DNA from: an uncultured Clostridia bacterium | GTDB lineage: Bacteria > Bacillota > Clostridia > Peptostreptococcales > Anaerovoracaceae | NCBI GenBank assembly: GCA_934277655.1 | Contig: CAKQVC010000043.1 | Location: forward strand, 1-10,871 | Reading direction: 5' to 3' | Length of the DNA: 10,871 bases | Shown here: one piece after another, positions 1-7,012 of the stretch | Layout: every line of letters starts with the position of its first letter | Position numbering within the stretch: position 1 is the stretch's first letter | Translations under genes and position numbers: made by a program | The notes under the pieces: model-generated | Databases searched by the model: none | What the model saw: the letters and a program-made list of their open reading frames with translations, nothing else | What the model was told of the DNA's origin: nothing

Positions 1-1
1 T

Positions 2-535
2 GCCGGAACGGCTCCACGCCAGGGAATCAGTGCCATCGTGGAACTTTCAGAGATCATCGTAGATCTTTCCAAAGCGCAGAATCTGGATAAAGGAACTTCG
101 ATCAATGTCGGGCTGATCGACGGCGGAACTGCCCTGAATGTGATCGCTCCGTCCGCACATGCTATCATGGAAGTCCGCTACACTTCCGAACGAGAATTTG
201 CCCGGATCACACGAAGGCTGCAAAAAATGACCGACCGGCCGCACCTGGAAGGGGCTTCCGTATCTTTCAGGCAGATCAGCCACTATCCGCCTCTGACCAT
301 CACCCCTGCAACTCGCAGCCTGATGGATAAACTGGGGTCACTCGGTTTAGAATATGTAAAGGCTGGCGGAACTTCTGATGCTAACCGACTTGCAGGCCTT
401 GGAATTTCCATCCTTGATGGATGCGGTCCCGGTGGCGGCTTCCCACACAGTGAAAAGGAATTTTTAGATCTGACAACAGTCCCGCAGCGTTTCTATCGGA
501 TGATTGAGATTTTTCGAAAACTGTCTGTTAAATAA
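2..535 (+). CDS. M20 family metallopeptidase, glutamate carboxypeptidase-like (3' part only)
   Basis: The gene is open at the left edge; 177 C-terminal residues are visible, reading in frame from base 2, so an apparent ATG-less GTG at 38 is internal and not a start. The visible part begins inside the dimerisation (lid) domain with AGTAPRQGISAI, followed by GGTALNVIAPSA and MEVRY (about residues 41-60), which is the usual order in carboxypeptidase G2-like M20 enzymes. The C-terminal catalytic part has GGTSDANRLAG (122-132), ILDGCGPGGG and PHSEKEF (148-154); in this family the histidine of the HS-x-x-E motif binds the second zinc. Members hydrolyse C-terminal glutamate or similar residues from peptides or folates; the substrate here cannot be read from sequence. 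It converges on proC. Confident in the family, not in the substrate. Confidence 0.88.
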   Translation, partial: AGTAPRQGISAIVELSEIIVDLSKAQNLDKGTSINVGLIDGGTALNVIAPSAHAIMEVRYTSEREFARITRRLQKMTDRPHLEGASVSFRQISHYPPLTITPATRSLMDKLGSLGLEYVKAGGTSDANRLAGLGISILDGCGPGGGFPHSEKEFLDLTTVPQRFYRMIEIFRKLSVK

Positions 536-537
536 AC

Positions 538-590
538 AAACCCCTGCATCGGCAGCTCTTAGCGTCAATGAAGGGGGTTTCTTTTATTAT
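538..590. terminator. Probable bidirectional terminator between the M20 gene and proC
   Basis: Bases 538-544 (AAACCCC) pair with 574-580 (GGGGTTT). The right side runs into CTTTTATTAT for plus-strand transcripts, and the left side reads GTTTATTT on the minus strand. The loop is long (about 29 bases) but contains a smaller CTGC/GCAG hairpin at 544-555. It lies between two convergent genes, where a shared terminator is expected. The T-tracts are imperfect, so efficiency is uncertain. Confidence 0.55.
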
Positions 591-662
591 CAGTTTTTAT
601 TATGCAGTAATCTACCTAACGGAGATACCTTTCTTCTTATCAAAGAAATCCACCGCTCAAAA

Positions 663-1460
663 TCATCCCAGTTTCTTCGTCTTGTCGTACGCCGCAGTTA
701 CAGCGTCCATGCATGCCGCACGGAAGCCCTTTCTTTCCAGTGCATGAACACCGCAGATCGTTGTACCTCCCGGACTACAGACATCATCTTTCAGTTTTTC
801 CGGATGCTCTGCGGAAGCCAGAACCATTTCCGCACTGCCCAGAACCATCTGCGCTGCATATTTGGCAGCCTTGGCTCTCGGTAATCCGCATTCAACACCA
901 CCGTCAGCCAGTGCCTGTATAAACATATATGCAAATGCCGGTCCACATCCTGCAACCGCACTCGCCGCATCGATCAGATTTTCCGGAAGCTCATCCACCA
1001 GACCGGCTTTCGCCATCAATGCGAAAAAGTCCTGCATGTCCTTGTCATCCGTTTTCTGATTGCCGCATACAAAAATCATTCCGCTCCCCACACTGCAAGG
1101 CGTATTCGGCATAATGCGGAAAATTTTTTTTCCTGGGAAAATTTCATTCAGCCGTTCAATGGTAATGCCTGCCAGCATGGATACCAGAATACAGTCTGTT
1201 TTTGCCACCTGTCCCTGAATTTCTTCCGTCAGCTCTTGTAGCATCTGCGGTTTAACCCCCAGAAAAACATATTTGCTGTTTTCAATAATTTCACTTGTTG
1301 TTCTGCTGTCACAGCCCAGCTTTTCTGCTACTCTTCTGGTGCTTTCCTCCGTACGGCATGTTACTGCCACTTTTTCCGGCCCAACGGTTCTGCAGGCAGC
1401 CTTTGCCAACGCTCCACCCATATTTCCGGCACCAATAAAACCTGCTTCGTATTTTTTCAT
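663..1460 (-). CDS. proC: Pyrroline-5-carboxylate reductase
   Basis: It catalyses the last step of proline synthesis, NAD(P)H-dependent reduction of 1-pyrroline-5-carboxylate, in the cytoplasm. The 265-residue protein opens with a Rossmann nucleotide-binding motif (GFIGAGNMGGALAKA, residues 7-21), has VFLGVKP (65-71) and MPNTPCSVGSG (117-127), and ends with the P5CR dimerisation domain including AVAGCGPAFAY (168-178) and the family signature region around CSPGGTTICGVHALE (228-242). An upstream in-frame ATG at 1499 exists, but I chose the ATG at 1460 because GGAGG sits 7 bases before it (1468-1472) and this start gives the usual family length. It is the last gene of proB-proA-proC, 65 bases after proA, with no obvious separate promoter. 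Confidence 0.96.
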   Translation of the reverse strand: MKKYEAGFIGAGNMGGALAKAACRTVGPEKVAVTCRTEESTRRVAEKLGCDSRTTSEIIENSKYVFLGVKPQMLQELTEEIQGQVAKTDCILVSMLAGITIERLNEIFPGKKIFRIMPNTPCSVGSGMIFVCGNQKTDDKDMQDFFALMAKAGLVDELPENLIDAASAVAGCGPAFAYMFIQALADGGVECGLPRAKAAKYAAQMVLGSAEMVLASAEHPEKLKDDVCSPGGTTICGVHALERKGFRAACMDAVTAAYDKTKKLG

Positions 1461-1525
1461 AAGCTTACCTCCACAATGATCTGCAATGTTCTGCTTCAAT
1501 AAACCGATATAAACGACTGCCGCGA

Positions 1526-2782
1526 TCAGCGGATCTGTCCGTTTCCGGTAATAATGTACTTATAGGTACTCAAGGCATCCAGACCCATCGGGCCTCTTGT
1601 ATGTAATTTCTGTGTTGAGATTCCCATTTCGCAGCCAAGTCCAAATTCACCTCCATCGGTAAATCTGGTCGATACGTTAACATATACCGCTGCACTGTCT
1701 GTCTGCATGGTAAAGAGTTCTGCATGCTCCGGGTTTTCTGTGATAATGGCTTCGCTGTGACCGGTAGAATGTGCCAGGATATGAGAAACTGCCGCTTTTA
1801 CATCTTCCACAACACTGACTGCCAGAATATAATCTAAAAATTCTGTATCGAAGTCTTTTTCTCCTGCCGATGTTCCCGGAATGATAGCAGCAGCCTTTTC
1901 ATCCAGGCGAAGTTCAACCGGGATCAGTCCTGCTGCCCGCCGGTCATCTACCAAAGCTTTTTTTAGTCTCGGCAGAAATTCTGCTGCGATATCTTTATGA
2001 ACCAGACATACTTCTTCAGCGTTACACACAGAAGGTCTGCTGGTTTTCGCATTTACAATGATATTTAAAGCTTTATCAAGATCAGCCTCATCATCCACAT
2101 AAACATGGCAGATACCGGTTCCTGTCTGGATACAAGGCACAGTAGCATTTTCTACACAGGCACGGATCAATCCTGCTCCGCCTCGTGGAATCAGCAGATC
2201 TACCAGACCGGAAGCACGCATCAGCTCGTTTGCACTTTCTCTGGTCGTATCCTGCAGCAGGTTGACGGTTTCCGGATTACCACCTGCTTTCTCAATTCCC
2301 TTCTTTAAGGCATTCACGATGGCATTTGCGCTTCGAAAAGCCTCCTTGCCACCTCTCAGGACACAGACATTCCCGCTTTTCAGTGCCAGTGCTGCCGCAT
2401 CGGAAGTCACATTTGGTCTGCTTTCATAAATAATTGCAACCAGTCCAAGTGGCACCTGCTTTTTCATAATTGTCATTCCGTTTGGTCTTTCTATCTGCGA
2501 GAGGACTCTTCCCGTATGATCTTCAAGTTCTGCAATTTCCCGGATTCCTTCTGCCATCCCGTGAATCCTCTCCGCTGTCAGTGCCAGTCTGTCCAGCATG
2601 ACTTCTGAGATTTTTCCTCTGGCAGCTTCCACATCCTCCCGGTTACCGGAAAGGATCGCTTCTGTCTCTGCTTCCAGCTCATCTGCCATAGCAAGAAGCA
2701 TCTTGTTTTTTTCTGCTTCGCCTGCATCTCTCACAGCCGGCCATGCAGCTTTCGTCTTTTTTATGATCTCAATGGTTGTCAC
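1526..2782 (-). CDS. proA: Glutamate-5-semialdehyde dehydrogenase (gamma-glutamyl phosphate reductase)
   Basis: It reduces gamma-glutamyl phosphate, made by ProB, to glutamate semialdehyde with NADPH. The protein is an aldehyde dehydrogenase-fold enzyme of about 418 residues, the normal ProA length. Visible landmarks are [10 protein letters not shown] (about 117-126), [17 protein letters not shown], the catalytic cysteine in [10 protein letters not shown] (Cys253 from the chosen start), and the C-terminal [11 protein letters not shown] and [15 protein letters not shown] motifs. The reading frame could start at a GTG at 2794, but AAGGTGG at 2790-2796 is better placed to serve the GTG at 2782, which I prefer. 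With that start the gene overlaps the end of proB by 14 bases, suggesting translational coupling. Confidence 0.96.
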   Translation of the reverse strand: MTTIEIIKKTKAAWPAVRDAGEAEKNKMLLAMADELEAETEAILSGNREDVEAARGKISEVMLDRLALTAERIHGMAEGIREIAELEDHTGRVLSQIERPNGMTIMKKQVPLGLVAIIYESRPNVTSDAAALALKSGNVCVLRGGKEAFRSANAIVNALKKGIEKAGGNPETVNLLQDTTRESANELMRASGLVDLLIPRGGAGLIRACVENATVPCIQTGTGICHVYVDDEADLDKALNIIVNAKTSRPSVCNAEEVCLVHKDIAAEFLPRLKKALVDDRRAAGLIPVELRLDEKAAAIIPGTSAGEKDFDTEFLDYILAVSVVEDVKAAVSHILAHSTGHSEAIITENPEHAELFTMQTDSAAVYVNVSTRFTDGGEFGLGCEMGISTQKLHTRGPMGLDALSTYKYIITGNGQIR

Positions 2783-3560
2783 AAGTCCGACCACCTTTCT
2801 GTTTGATAAACCGGGTCCCGATATTTTCGCCGTCTACAATTTTGTATAATATTTTCGGTTTCCTGCCATTAGCAATGATCATGTCGCACCCATTGGCAGT
2901 TGCAATTTCTGCGGCCTGAAGCTTCGTGATCATACCACCGGTTCCAAGAGACGTTCCCTTATCCCCCGCCAGCTTCTTGATGCTTTCATCGATCACACGG
3001 ACTTCATGGATCATTCTTGCGTTTGGATTTTCCCGCGGGTCTGCGTCATACAGCCCGTCAATATCGGATAAAATGATCAAAAGTTCCGCCTGAATGCTTG
3101 CTGCAACTTCAGCCGATAAGGTATCATTATCGCCAATCACAATTTCCTCGGTCGAGACTGTATCATTTTCGTTGATGACCGGAAGTACGTGCAGTTCCAG
3201 CAGTCTCTCCAGTGTGTTGTGGAAATTCTGCTTTTTCTCGTCATCTTTAATATCCGGCGCAGTGATCAAAAGCTGTGCTACCGTATGGCTGTATTCTGTA
3301 AACATTTTGTCGTAAGTATACATCAGTTCGCACTGCCCGACTGCCGCTGCTGCCTGCTTGGACGGCATATCATCCGGCTTTCTGTCCATATTCATCTTGC
3401 CGACCCCCATGGCAATCGCACCGGAAGATACCAGAATGATTTCATGTCCGGCATTCTTCAGATCGCTGAGAACCTTGCACAATTCCTCAATTCTCTGAAT
3501 ATTTAATCTTCCCGTGGCATGTGCCAACGTAGAAGATCCCACTTTTACTACAATTTTCAC
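2769..3560 (-). CDS. proB: Glutamate 5-kinase, short form without PUA domain
   Basis: It phosphorylates the gamma-carboxyl of glutamate with ATP, the first and usually proline-inhibited step of proline synthesis. The 263 residues make one amino-acid kinase domain: VVKVGSSTL (4-12), [11 protein letters not shown] (42-52), PVINENDTV (127-135), GDNDTLSA (143-150), [11 protein letters not shown] (165-175) and [12 protein letters not shown] (207-218). The C-terminal PUA domain of the roughly 367-residue Escherichia coli enzyme is absent; shorter PUA-less forms are known. The start is GTG, with AAAGGA about 10 bases upstream. It is first in the operon and overlaps proA. Confidence 0.96.
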   Translation of the reverse strand: MKIVVKVGSSTLAHATGRLNIQRIEELCKVLSDLKNAGHEIILVSSGAIAMGVGKMNMDRKPDDMPSKQAAAAVGQCELMYTYDKMFTEYSHTVAQLLITAPDIKDDEKKQNFHNTLERLLELHVLPVINENDTVSTEEIVIGDNDTLSAEVAASIQAELLIILSDIDGLYDADPRENPNARMIHEVRVIDESIKKLAGDKGTSLGTGGMITKLQAAEIATANGCDMIIANGRKPKILYKIVDGENIGTRFIKQKGGRTCDNH

Positions 3561-3636
3561 GTTGACCGTTTCCTTTCATTTTCAAATTATAAAATAGATA
3601 ATGTCGTCTCCGCTTCTTTCCTTTAACTTGAGGTTT

Positions 3637-3665
3637 ATTGTAACACTTTTTTTTCTATACCACAA
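3637..3665 (-). promoter_or_regulatory. Candidate proB promoter
   Basis: On the minus strand TTGTGG (3660-3665) and TACAAT (3637-3642) are separated by 17 bases. The TTGTGG overlaps a TTGTGGTATA string (3656-3665) that also occurs at other promoters in this window, so the alternative reading is an extended -10 of the form TGG-TATAGA (3654-3659). A perfect TATAAT also occurs at 3586-3591, but it has no good -35 and lies very near the ribosome binding site. Which one is used is not decidable by eye. Confidence 0.5.
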
Positions 3666-3747
3666 TCCTAAACTTTCAGATTTTAAATCCGTCCCCTGTT
3701 GCCGCATTCTCTCCCCCTCGCAAAACTTTTCCTCTCGGTTTTTGCAT

Positions 3748-3797
3748 AAAAAAAGCTGATGTGTCTGTCCGCTCTTTCACACCAGCTTTTTCTTTTT
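3748..3797. terminator. Bidirectional intrinsic terminator-like hairpin
   Basis: AAAAAGCTGATGTG (3750-3763) pairs with CACACCAGCTTTTT (3778-3791) with one A-C mismatch, leaving a 14-base loop. The plus-strand exit is TTTTTCTTTTTT and the minus-strand exit is seven Ts, so it could stop transcripts either way. Its natural role here is to end the minus-strand folT transcript before the proB promoter. Confidence 0.75.
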
Positions 3798-3923
3798 TAT
3801 CTTTCTCGTTTATATTCTTCCATCTTCCAGCTTCCGTCACTGCATGAAGCTTGTAACAAGACATGAACCCACGTAATCGTTCGACCGCACCTTAATGGTC
3901 TGTCCCTGCCCTGATTTCAAGTT

Positions 3924-4436
3924 TTATGCTACACGTGTCAGCACACTTTTGTAGCGTGCCAGCGATTTGCTGAGGATTCCGATAACGATAAACTCTACCG
4001 GGATCATGATCAGGCACTGTACGGATCTTGTAACCAGCAGTGCTTCGAACGGGGATCCGTATAAAACAGAAATCCAGTAAGTATTGATCAGCAGCCCGCA
4101 GATCAGTTGTACGATTCCTACTGCAATTAAAATACGCAGCGGTGTCTGTTTTTTCTGAAGCAACAGTCCATATACAACGCCGGTCAACACGCAGGTAAGA
4201 GTAAAGCCTGGAAAATATGCGCCGATCGGGAACAGTGTTGCTCCCAAAAAGTCTGCAATTCCTCCGACAATCGCACCACCCAGAGGACCATATAGATATG
4301 CCGCTAAAAATACCGGCACAAACGTAAATCCAATCTTCAGATTCCATGCATTGATGGAAAGAAATCTTGACAGTACAATTGCTGCCGCGATCAGTGCAGC
4401 ACAAGTAACCATCGTTTTAACATCTAATTTTTTCAT
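3924..4436 (-). CDS. folT: Folate ECF transporter S component (FolT-like membrane protein)
   Basis: This is the substrate-binding membrane subunit of an energy-coupling-factor vitamin transporter; it would work with a shared EcfT-EcfA1-EcfA2 module that is not in this window. The 170-residue protein is strongly hydrophobic with about six membrane segments (roughly 8-28, 35-55, 56-70, 75-94, 100-122, 135-155). The stretch FPIGAYFPGFTLT (69-81) and the N-terminal pattern KIGFTFVPVFLAAYLYGPLGG (split around residues 34-54) match the FolT family. The start is set by AAGGAGG 7 bases before the ATG at 4436; an upstream ATG at 4481 has no such signal. A THF riboswitch in its leader independently supports folate as the substrate. 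Probably a single-gene transcript ending at the hairpin near 3750. Confidence 0.9.
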   Translation of the reverse strand: MKKLDVKTMVTCAALIAAAIVLSRFLSINAWNLKIGFTFVPVFLAAYLYGPLGGAIVGGIADFLGATLFPIGAYFPGFTLTCVLTGVVYGLLLQKKQTPLRILIAVGIVQLICGLLINTYWISVLYGSPFEALLVTRSVQCLIMIPVEFIVIGILSKSLARYKSVLTRVA

Positions 4437-4558
4437 TCTAAAACCTCCTTCGCCCGGATTTGATAAGCAACGAAATAACACTCCTCTGCAGAGTGTACTC
4501 CGTACTTATTCCCTTTTGGGCCTTTTCTTCCATTGCGGACAGTTGCCGCAAAAGGAGA
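4437..4558 (-). promoter_or_regulatory. folT leader expression platform with possible anti-Shine-Dalgarno
   Basis: Between the aptamer and folT, the minus strand carries CTCCTTT (4552-4558), complementary to the folT ribosome binding site GAAGGAG (4445-4451) with one G-U pair. Other hairpins here are TTGCGG/CCGCAA (4533-4551) and ACACTC/GAGTGT (4478-4496). No hairpin followed by a T-tract is visible, so control of translation is more likely than transcription termination. This is inference from pairing by eye; I did not identify the competing partner that would link it to folate binding. Confidence 0.4.
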
Positions 4559-4587
4559 TTTCGAAAAGTTCGATGTCATTCTCTAAT

Positions 4588-4724
4588 TGCAGCAGCGGAT
4601 GCGGATACGGCACCGCAGCAAGATATTAGCAGATGAAATTTCTGTTTTCTCTTGTTCCTTCTCGCTTTCGTCCAGCGGCAACTTCCCATCCGCTGGCACT
4701 TAACGCGCCGTTCCTACTCTGTCT
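4588..4724 (-). promoter_or_regulatory. Tetrahydrofolate (THF) riboswitch aptamer upstream of folT
   Basis: The minus strand shows the conserved order of the class I THF riboswitch: AGAGTAGG (4713-4720), P2 5' arm GGAACGGC (4707-4714), the hallmark GCGTTAAGTG (4697-4706), P3 CCAGCGG/CCGCTGG (4690-4696 with 4672-4678), ACGAAAGCGAG (4661-4671), CGGTG (4611-4615), P2 3' arm GCCGTATCC (4603-4611) and GCATCCGCTGC (4592-4602). GGATG at 4687-4691 can pair with CATCC at 4597-4601, the expected pseudoknot. Between GCGAG and CGGTG lies an enlarged hairpin: AGCGAG (4661-4666) pairs with CTTGCT (4617-4622), enclosing 38 bases. Outer helix P1 is weak (CAG/CTG). Binding of reduced folate should lower folT expression. 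Confidence 0.88.
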
Positions 4725-4778
4725 TATTTTTTGTCTGTCTTGCCATTCATGCATCGCATGTGCTCGCATTCATGGGAC

Positions 4779-4794
4779 AGAACCATTATACCAC
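4779..4794 (-). repeat. Direct repeat copy 2, carrying an extended -10 element (proximal folT promoter P2)
   Basis: GTGGTATAATGGTTCT on the minus strand is an exact 16-base copy of 4864-4879. It contains TATAAT at 4785-4790 preceded by TGG, an extended -10 promoter; the -35 region (about 4808-4813) is poor. Transcription from about 4778 would give roughly 55 bases of leader before the riboswitch aptamer. Confidence 0.7.
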
Positions 4795-4822
4795 GCCCCA
4801 GGTTTTTCACGTGCGTGATTCA

Positions 4823-4871
4823 ATGGTTCTTACCTTACAGCAACGCTGCAAACATAATCGACAAGAACCAT
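4823..4871. repeat. Inverted repeat ATGGTTCTT/AAGAACCAT between the two folT promoters
   Basis: ATGGTTCTT at 4823-4831 is the exact reverse complement of AAGAACCAT at 4863-4871, with 31 bases between that hold a small CAGC/GCTG hairpin (about 4838-4848). The right arm coincides with the end of the repeat that carries promoter P1 and with the stop codon of the mutase gene; the same eight bases appear again at 4779-4787. It has no T-tract, so it is not a standard terminator. An operator or a relic of promoter duplication are both possible. Confidence 0.55.
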
Positions 4872-4899
4872 TATACCACAATCCGATCGTATTTGCTAA
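4864..4899 (-). promoter_or_regulatory. Distal folT promoter P1 (extended -10, direct repeat copy 1)
   Basis: TATAAT at 4870-4875 on the minus strand is preceded by TGG, and TTAGCA (4894-4899) lies 18 bases upstream as a four-of-six -35 match. The -10 overlaps the TAA stop of the mutase gene and the -35 lies within its coding end. Bases 4864-4879 are the first copy of the 16-base repeat. A start near 4863 would place about 140 bases ahead of the aptamer. Confidence 0.65.
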
Positions 4900-6406
4900 G
4901 GAATTCTTTTATCATTTCTAAAATATCCTGGCAGCTGCCTTCGGTCACTTCTACATTCAGCGGAAGAATCGGATCATGCAGGGATTTTCGAAGGAGACAC
5001 CAACCCTTTACTTCCGGCAGATCGAAATTGATCCGCACGCCTTCATAGTTCGGAATAACTTCCGTGATCGCATATCCTGCTGCATTCTGTTCTTCTATCC
5101 ATTTTAAAAGTCCTTCCAGCACCTGATCTGCATACTGGCCGAACTCACCTCCGCTGATTGGAAATCTGACTTCCAATGCTTCCTTCGGCTCTTCCAGACT
5201 GGATAAAAGAACTCCGATCCCGACTCCCTGCAATTTCAGCTGAGCAGCCTTGATCACAATCTTTGTTGCCAGATAGGCACCATCATCCAGAAAATAATTC
5301 TCCTTATATGCCGCATGTCCGGAAGTTTCAATGGCAAGCTGGCTGTCCACTCCGGATTCATTCAGCTCGATAGCTTTATTGATCACGTTTTTATAGCCTC
5401 TCTTGAAACGCAGATGTTTCAGCCCCAGACACTGTTCTAAATAAATAGTCAGCTGATCACTGGTAATGCTGTCTGTTACAACTGTTGTTCCCGGATGCTC
5501 ACGAGCGATCAGTGCCGCCGCCATTGCGACGATCGCATTTCTGCTGATTTCCCTGCCGTTACCATCAACTGCAGAAGACCTGTCAACGTCTGTATCAAAA
5601 ATAAGTCCGAAGTCAGCCTTGCTTTCCAATACTTTCTTGCAGATGGATTCCATAGCTTCTTTATTTTCCGGGTTCGGCTGATGATTCGGAAAATGTCCGT
5701 CCGGTTCCAGGAACTGGCTGGCACTCACATCTGCCCCCAAAGGCTCCAGAATCCTGGACGCATAAAATCCTCCGGCTCCATTCCCTGCGTCAACAACGAT
5801 TTTCAGTCCGCTGAGCGGTTTTTGTGGATTTTCCGGATGGTTTACCTCCGCTATAATTTTTTCCCGAAGAAATGCAGAATAAGTTCCGATCAAATCTCTC
5901 TTTTCCAGCGGGTTCGTGTCCAGAGTGGAAACAAGCTTCAGATTGTAAATTGCATTATCACTTTGTGCATATGTAATGATTTCTGCAATATCGCTCTTAT
6001 TCAGTCCACCATCACGGTCAAAGTATTTAAAACCATTCCGGTTAAATGGTAAGTGACTGGCCGTGATCATAATCGCTCCGTCACATTGATAATCTTCGAA
6101 TACGGTCGACATGAACATTGCCGGCGTTGAAGCCAGCCCGCAGTCAAATACTTTCACGCCGATATGGGCTAATGTCTCCGCTATCGTTTCTTTCAGCAAA
6201 GAAGCGGTCAGCCTGCTGTCATGTCCAACAGATATGCGCAGATTCTGCGGTTCCTTTCCTGTCTTTTCCCAGAGCCAGAGGACAAACCCTCTGGTAAGGC
6301 GGAAAGCTTCTTCCTTTCCGAGGTTTACCGGCTCTCCTTCCACACCTTCCATTGCAACCCCTCGGATGTCACTTCCGTTTTGTAATTTTCGATAATTATA
6401 ATCCAT
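4871..6406 (-). CDS. Phosphoglucomutase/phosphomannomutase family protein
   Basis: It belongs to the alpha-D-phosphohexomutase superfamily, which moves phosphate between C1 and C6 of hexoses for sugar nucleotide and glycogen synthesis. The 511 residues show all four domains: phosphoserine loop ITASHLPFNRNG with catalytic Ser117; metal-binding loop DTDVDRS (271-277; many relatives have DGDxDR); sugar-recognition loop IETSGHAAYKEN (359-370); and C-terminal phosphate-binding domain with YEGVRINF and a GWCLLRKSLHDP stretch. AAGGAG lies 7 bases before the ATG at 6406. Whether glucose, mannose or glucosamine phosphate is preferred cannot be decided; the SGHAA-Y-EN loop fits a phosphomannomutase/phosphoglucomutase type. 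The gene is 147 bases downstream of the membrane-protein gene and could be read with it or separately. Confidence 0.92.
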   Translation of the reverse strand: MDYNYRKLQNGSDIRGVAMEGVEGEPVNLGKEEAFRLTRGFVLWLWEKTGKEPQNLRISVGHDSRLTASLLKETIAETLAHIGVKVFDCGLASTPAMFMSTVFEDYQCDGAIMITASHLPFNRNGFKYFDRDGGLNKSDIAEIITYAQSDNAIYNLKLVSTLDTNPLEKRDLIGTYSAFLREKIIAEVNHPENPQKPLSGLKIVVDAGNGAGGFYASRILEPLGADVSASQFLEPDGHFPNHQPNPENKEAMESICKKVLESKADFGLIFDTDVDRSSAVDGNGREISRNAIVAMAAALIAREHPGTTVVTDSITSDQLTIYLEQCLGLKHLRFKRGYKNVINKAIELNESGVDSQLAIETSGHAAYKENYFLDDGAYLATKIVIKAAQLKLQGVGIGVLLSSLEEPKEALEVRFPISGGEFGQYADQVLEGLLKWIEEQNAAGYAITEVIPNYEGVRINFDLPEVKGWCLLRKSLHDPILPLNVEVTEGSCQDILEMIKEFLSKYDRIVV

Positions 6407-6495
6407 GTTCTCTCCTTATCTATCCTCATCTGTCGTTAAGTTTAACAGCTAAAAGCTTTGCACTCCTTCACATTTCCCTGCTGCTTCCCGGTGGT

Positions 6496-6504
6496 GGGGG
6501 GGGG
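6496..6504. repeat. Run of nine G residues in a G-rich intergenic stretch
   Basis: Nine consecutive Gs (nine Cs on the minus strand) within GGTGGTGGGGGGGGGAGG, about 90 bases upstream of the mutase start codon. No other feature is visible in this 147-base gap except a weak GCTTTT/AAAAGC pairing at about 6517-6540. Long homopolymers are prone to length change, and also to sequencing error. Confidence 0.8.
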
Positions 6505-6553
6505 AGGACGGCTGATGCTTTTTTCCATCTTTACAAAAGCAAGTTTCTTTCGT

Positions 6554-6964
6554 TTACCCGCTGCCACCAGACATGATTCTCACAGCTGCAAAGAATAAAA
6601 AGCATACCACAAACCAGGCTCCTGTAAACAGCGGGCAGATCTGTCCCAGAATATTTCCGGGGATCTGTGAATAATCCCATACCTGCCAGCCAAGCTGCAC
6701 ATTGACGATCATTCCCACTGCAAATTCATAAGCAGTGATGATCGCTGCACCTGCCAGCGCTGCCAGTACAAGCGGCATCGTCGTCATCCACCCGTACAGC
6801 AGGTAAAACGTCAAAACACACGCTCCACCGGTCACTACCATCGACCAGTGGGTATGTCCACGAAACAGCATCTCCATGCAGCCGTAAGTCAGCCCGCCCA
6901 GTATAAACACCACAAGTTCTATTAAAAATGAATTATTTTCATTCAGTAATTCTTTCACACTCAT
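6554..6964 (-). CDS. Small polytopic membrane protein, CmpB-like putative ABC-transporter type IV family
   Basis: A 136-residue integral membrane protein of unknown function with about four hydrophobic segments (roughly residues 13-33, 41-60, 63-88, 105-131). The motif WDYSQIPGNILGQICP (96-111) together with an upstream glutamate in a membrane helix (Glu80) resembles the family named putative ABC-transporter type IV (CmpB-like), but this protein is shorter than many members, so the match is moderate. No ATP-binding partner is adjacent. The ATG at 6964 has no good Shine-Dalgarno: GGAG is about 22 bases away. A GTG two codons downstream is no better. It follows the oxidoreductase gene by 48 bases and may be co-transcribed with it. 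Confidence 0.72.
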   Translation of the reverse strand: MSVKELLNENNSFLIELVVFILGGLTYGCMEMLFRGHTHWSMVVTGGACVLTFYLLYGWMTTMPLVLAALAGAAIITAYEFAVGMIVNVQLGWQVWDYSQIPGNILGQICPLFTGAWFVVCFLFFAAVRIMSGGSG

Positions 6965-7012
6965 GAGTTTATTATGAGGCAGGCGGCTCCGGATTATGCA
7001 GGTGCTTCTGTG

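Larger units (their letters stand above)
3561..3923. other. Intergenic region between folT and proB
   Basis: These 363 bases hold, reading leftward from folT, a stretch with no recognised element (about 3800-3923), a symmetric terminator-like hairpin (3748-3797), and the proB promoter region and leader (3561-3665). A 62-codon minus-strand reading frame at 3676-3864 runs across the hairpin and has no recognisable protein features. I looked for a T-box or other amino-acid riboswitch before proB and did not find one; the distance from likely transcription start to the proB start codon is only about 70-90 bases. Confidence 0.6.

Noticed and set aside
2..3560. Functional link between the M20 peptidase (releasing glutamate or cleaving folate) and proBAC or folT
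   Set aside because: The M20 gene is on the opposite strand, convergent, separated by a terminator, and its substrate is unknown; adjacency alone does not support a pathway.
3676..3864. 62-codon minus-strand frame between folT and proB
   Set aside because: It runs through the terminator-like hairpin, is lysine-rich and low complexity, and has no ribosome binding site or recognised features.
3561..3923. Possible T-box leader before proB
   Set aside because: A GGTGCGG string on the minus strand near 3885-3892 recalls the T-box motif, but the rest of the motif and an antiterminator/terminator pair are absent and it lies upstream of the intervening hairpin and the proB promoter.
3892..4404. 170-codon minus-strand frame overlapping folT
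   Set aside because: It is an out-of-frame shadow of folT, with no family features; folT has the membrane segments, the AAGGAGG signal and the riboswitch.
5495..6052. 185-codon plus-strand frame inside the phosphohexomutase gene
   Set aside because: It is antisense to a conserved enzyme, rich in residues typical of reverse-complement reading, and has no start signal.
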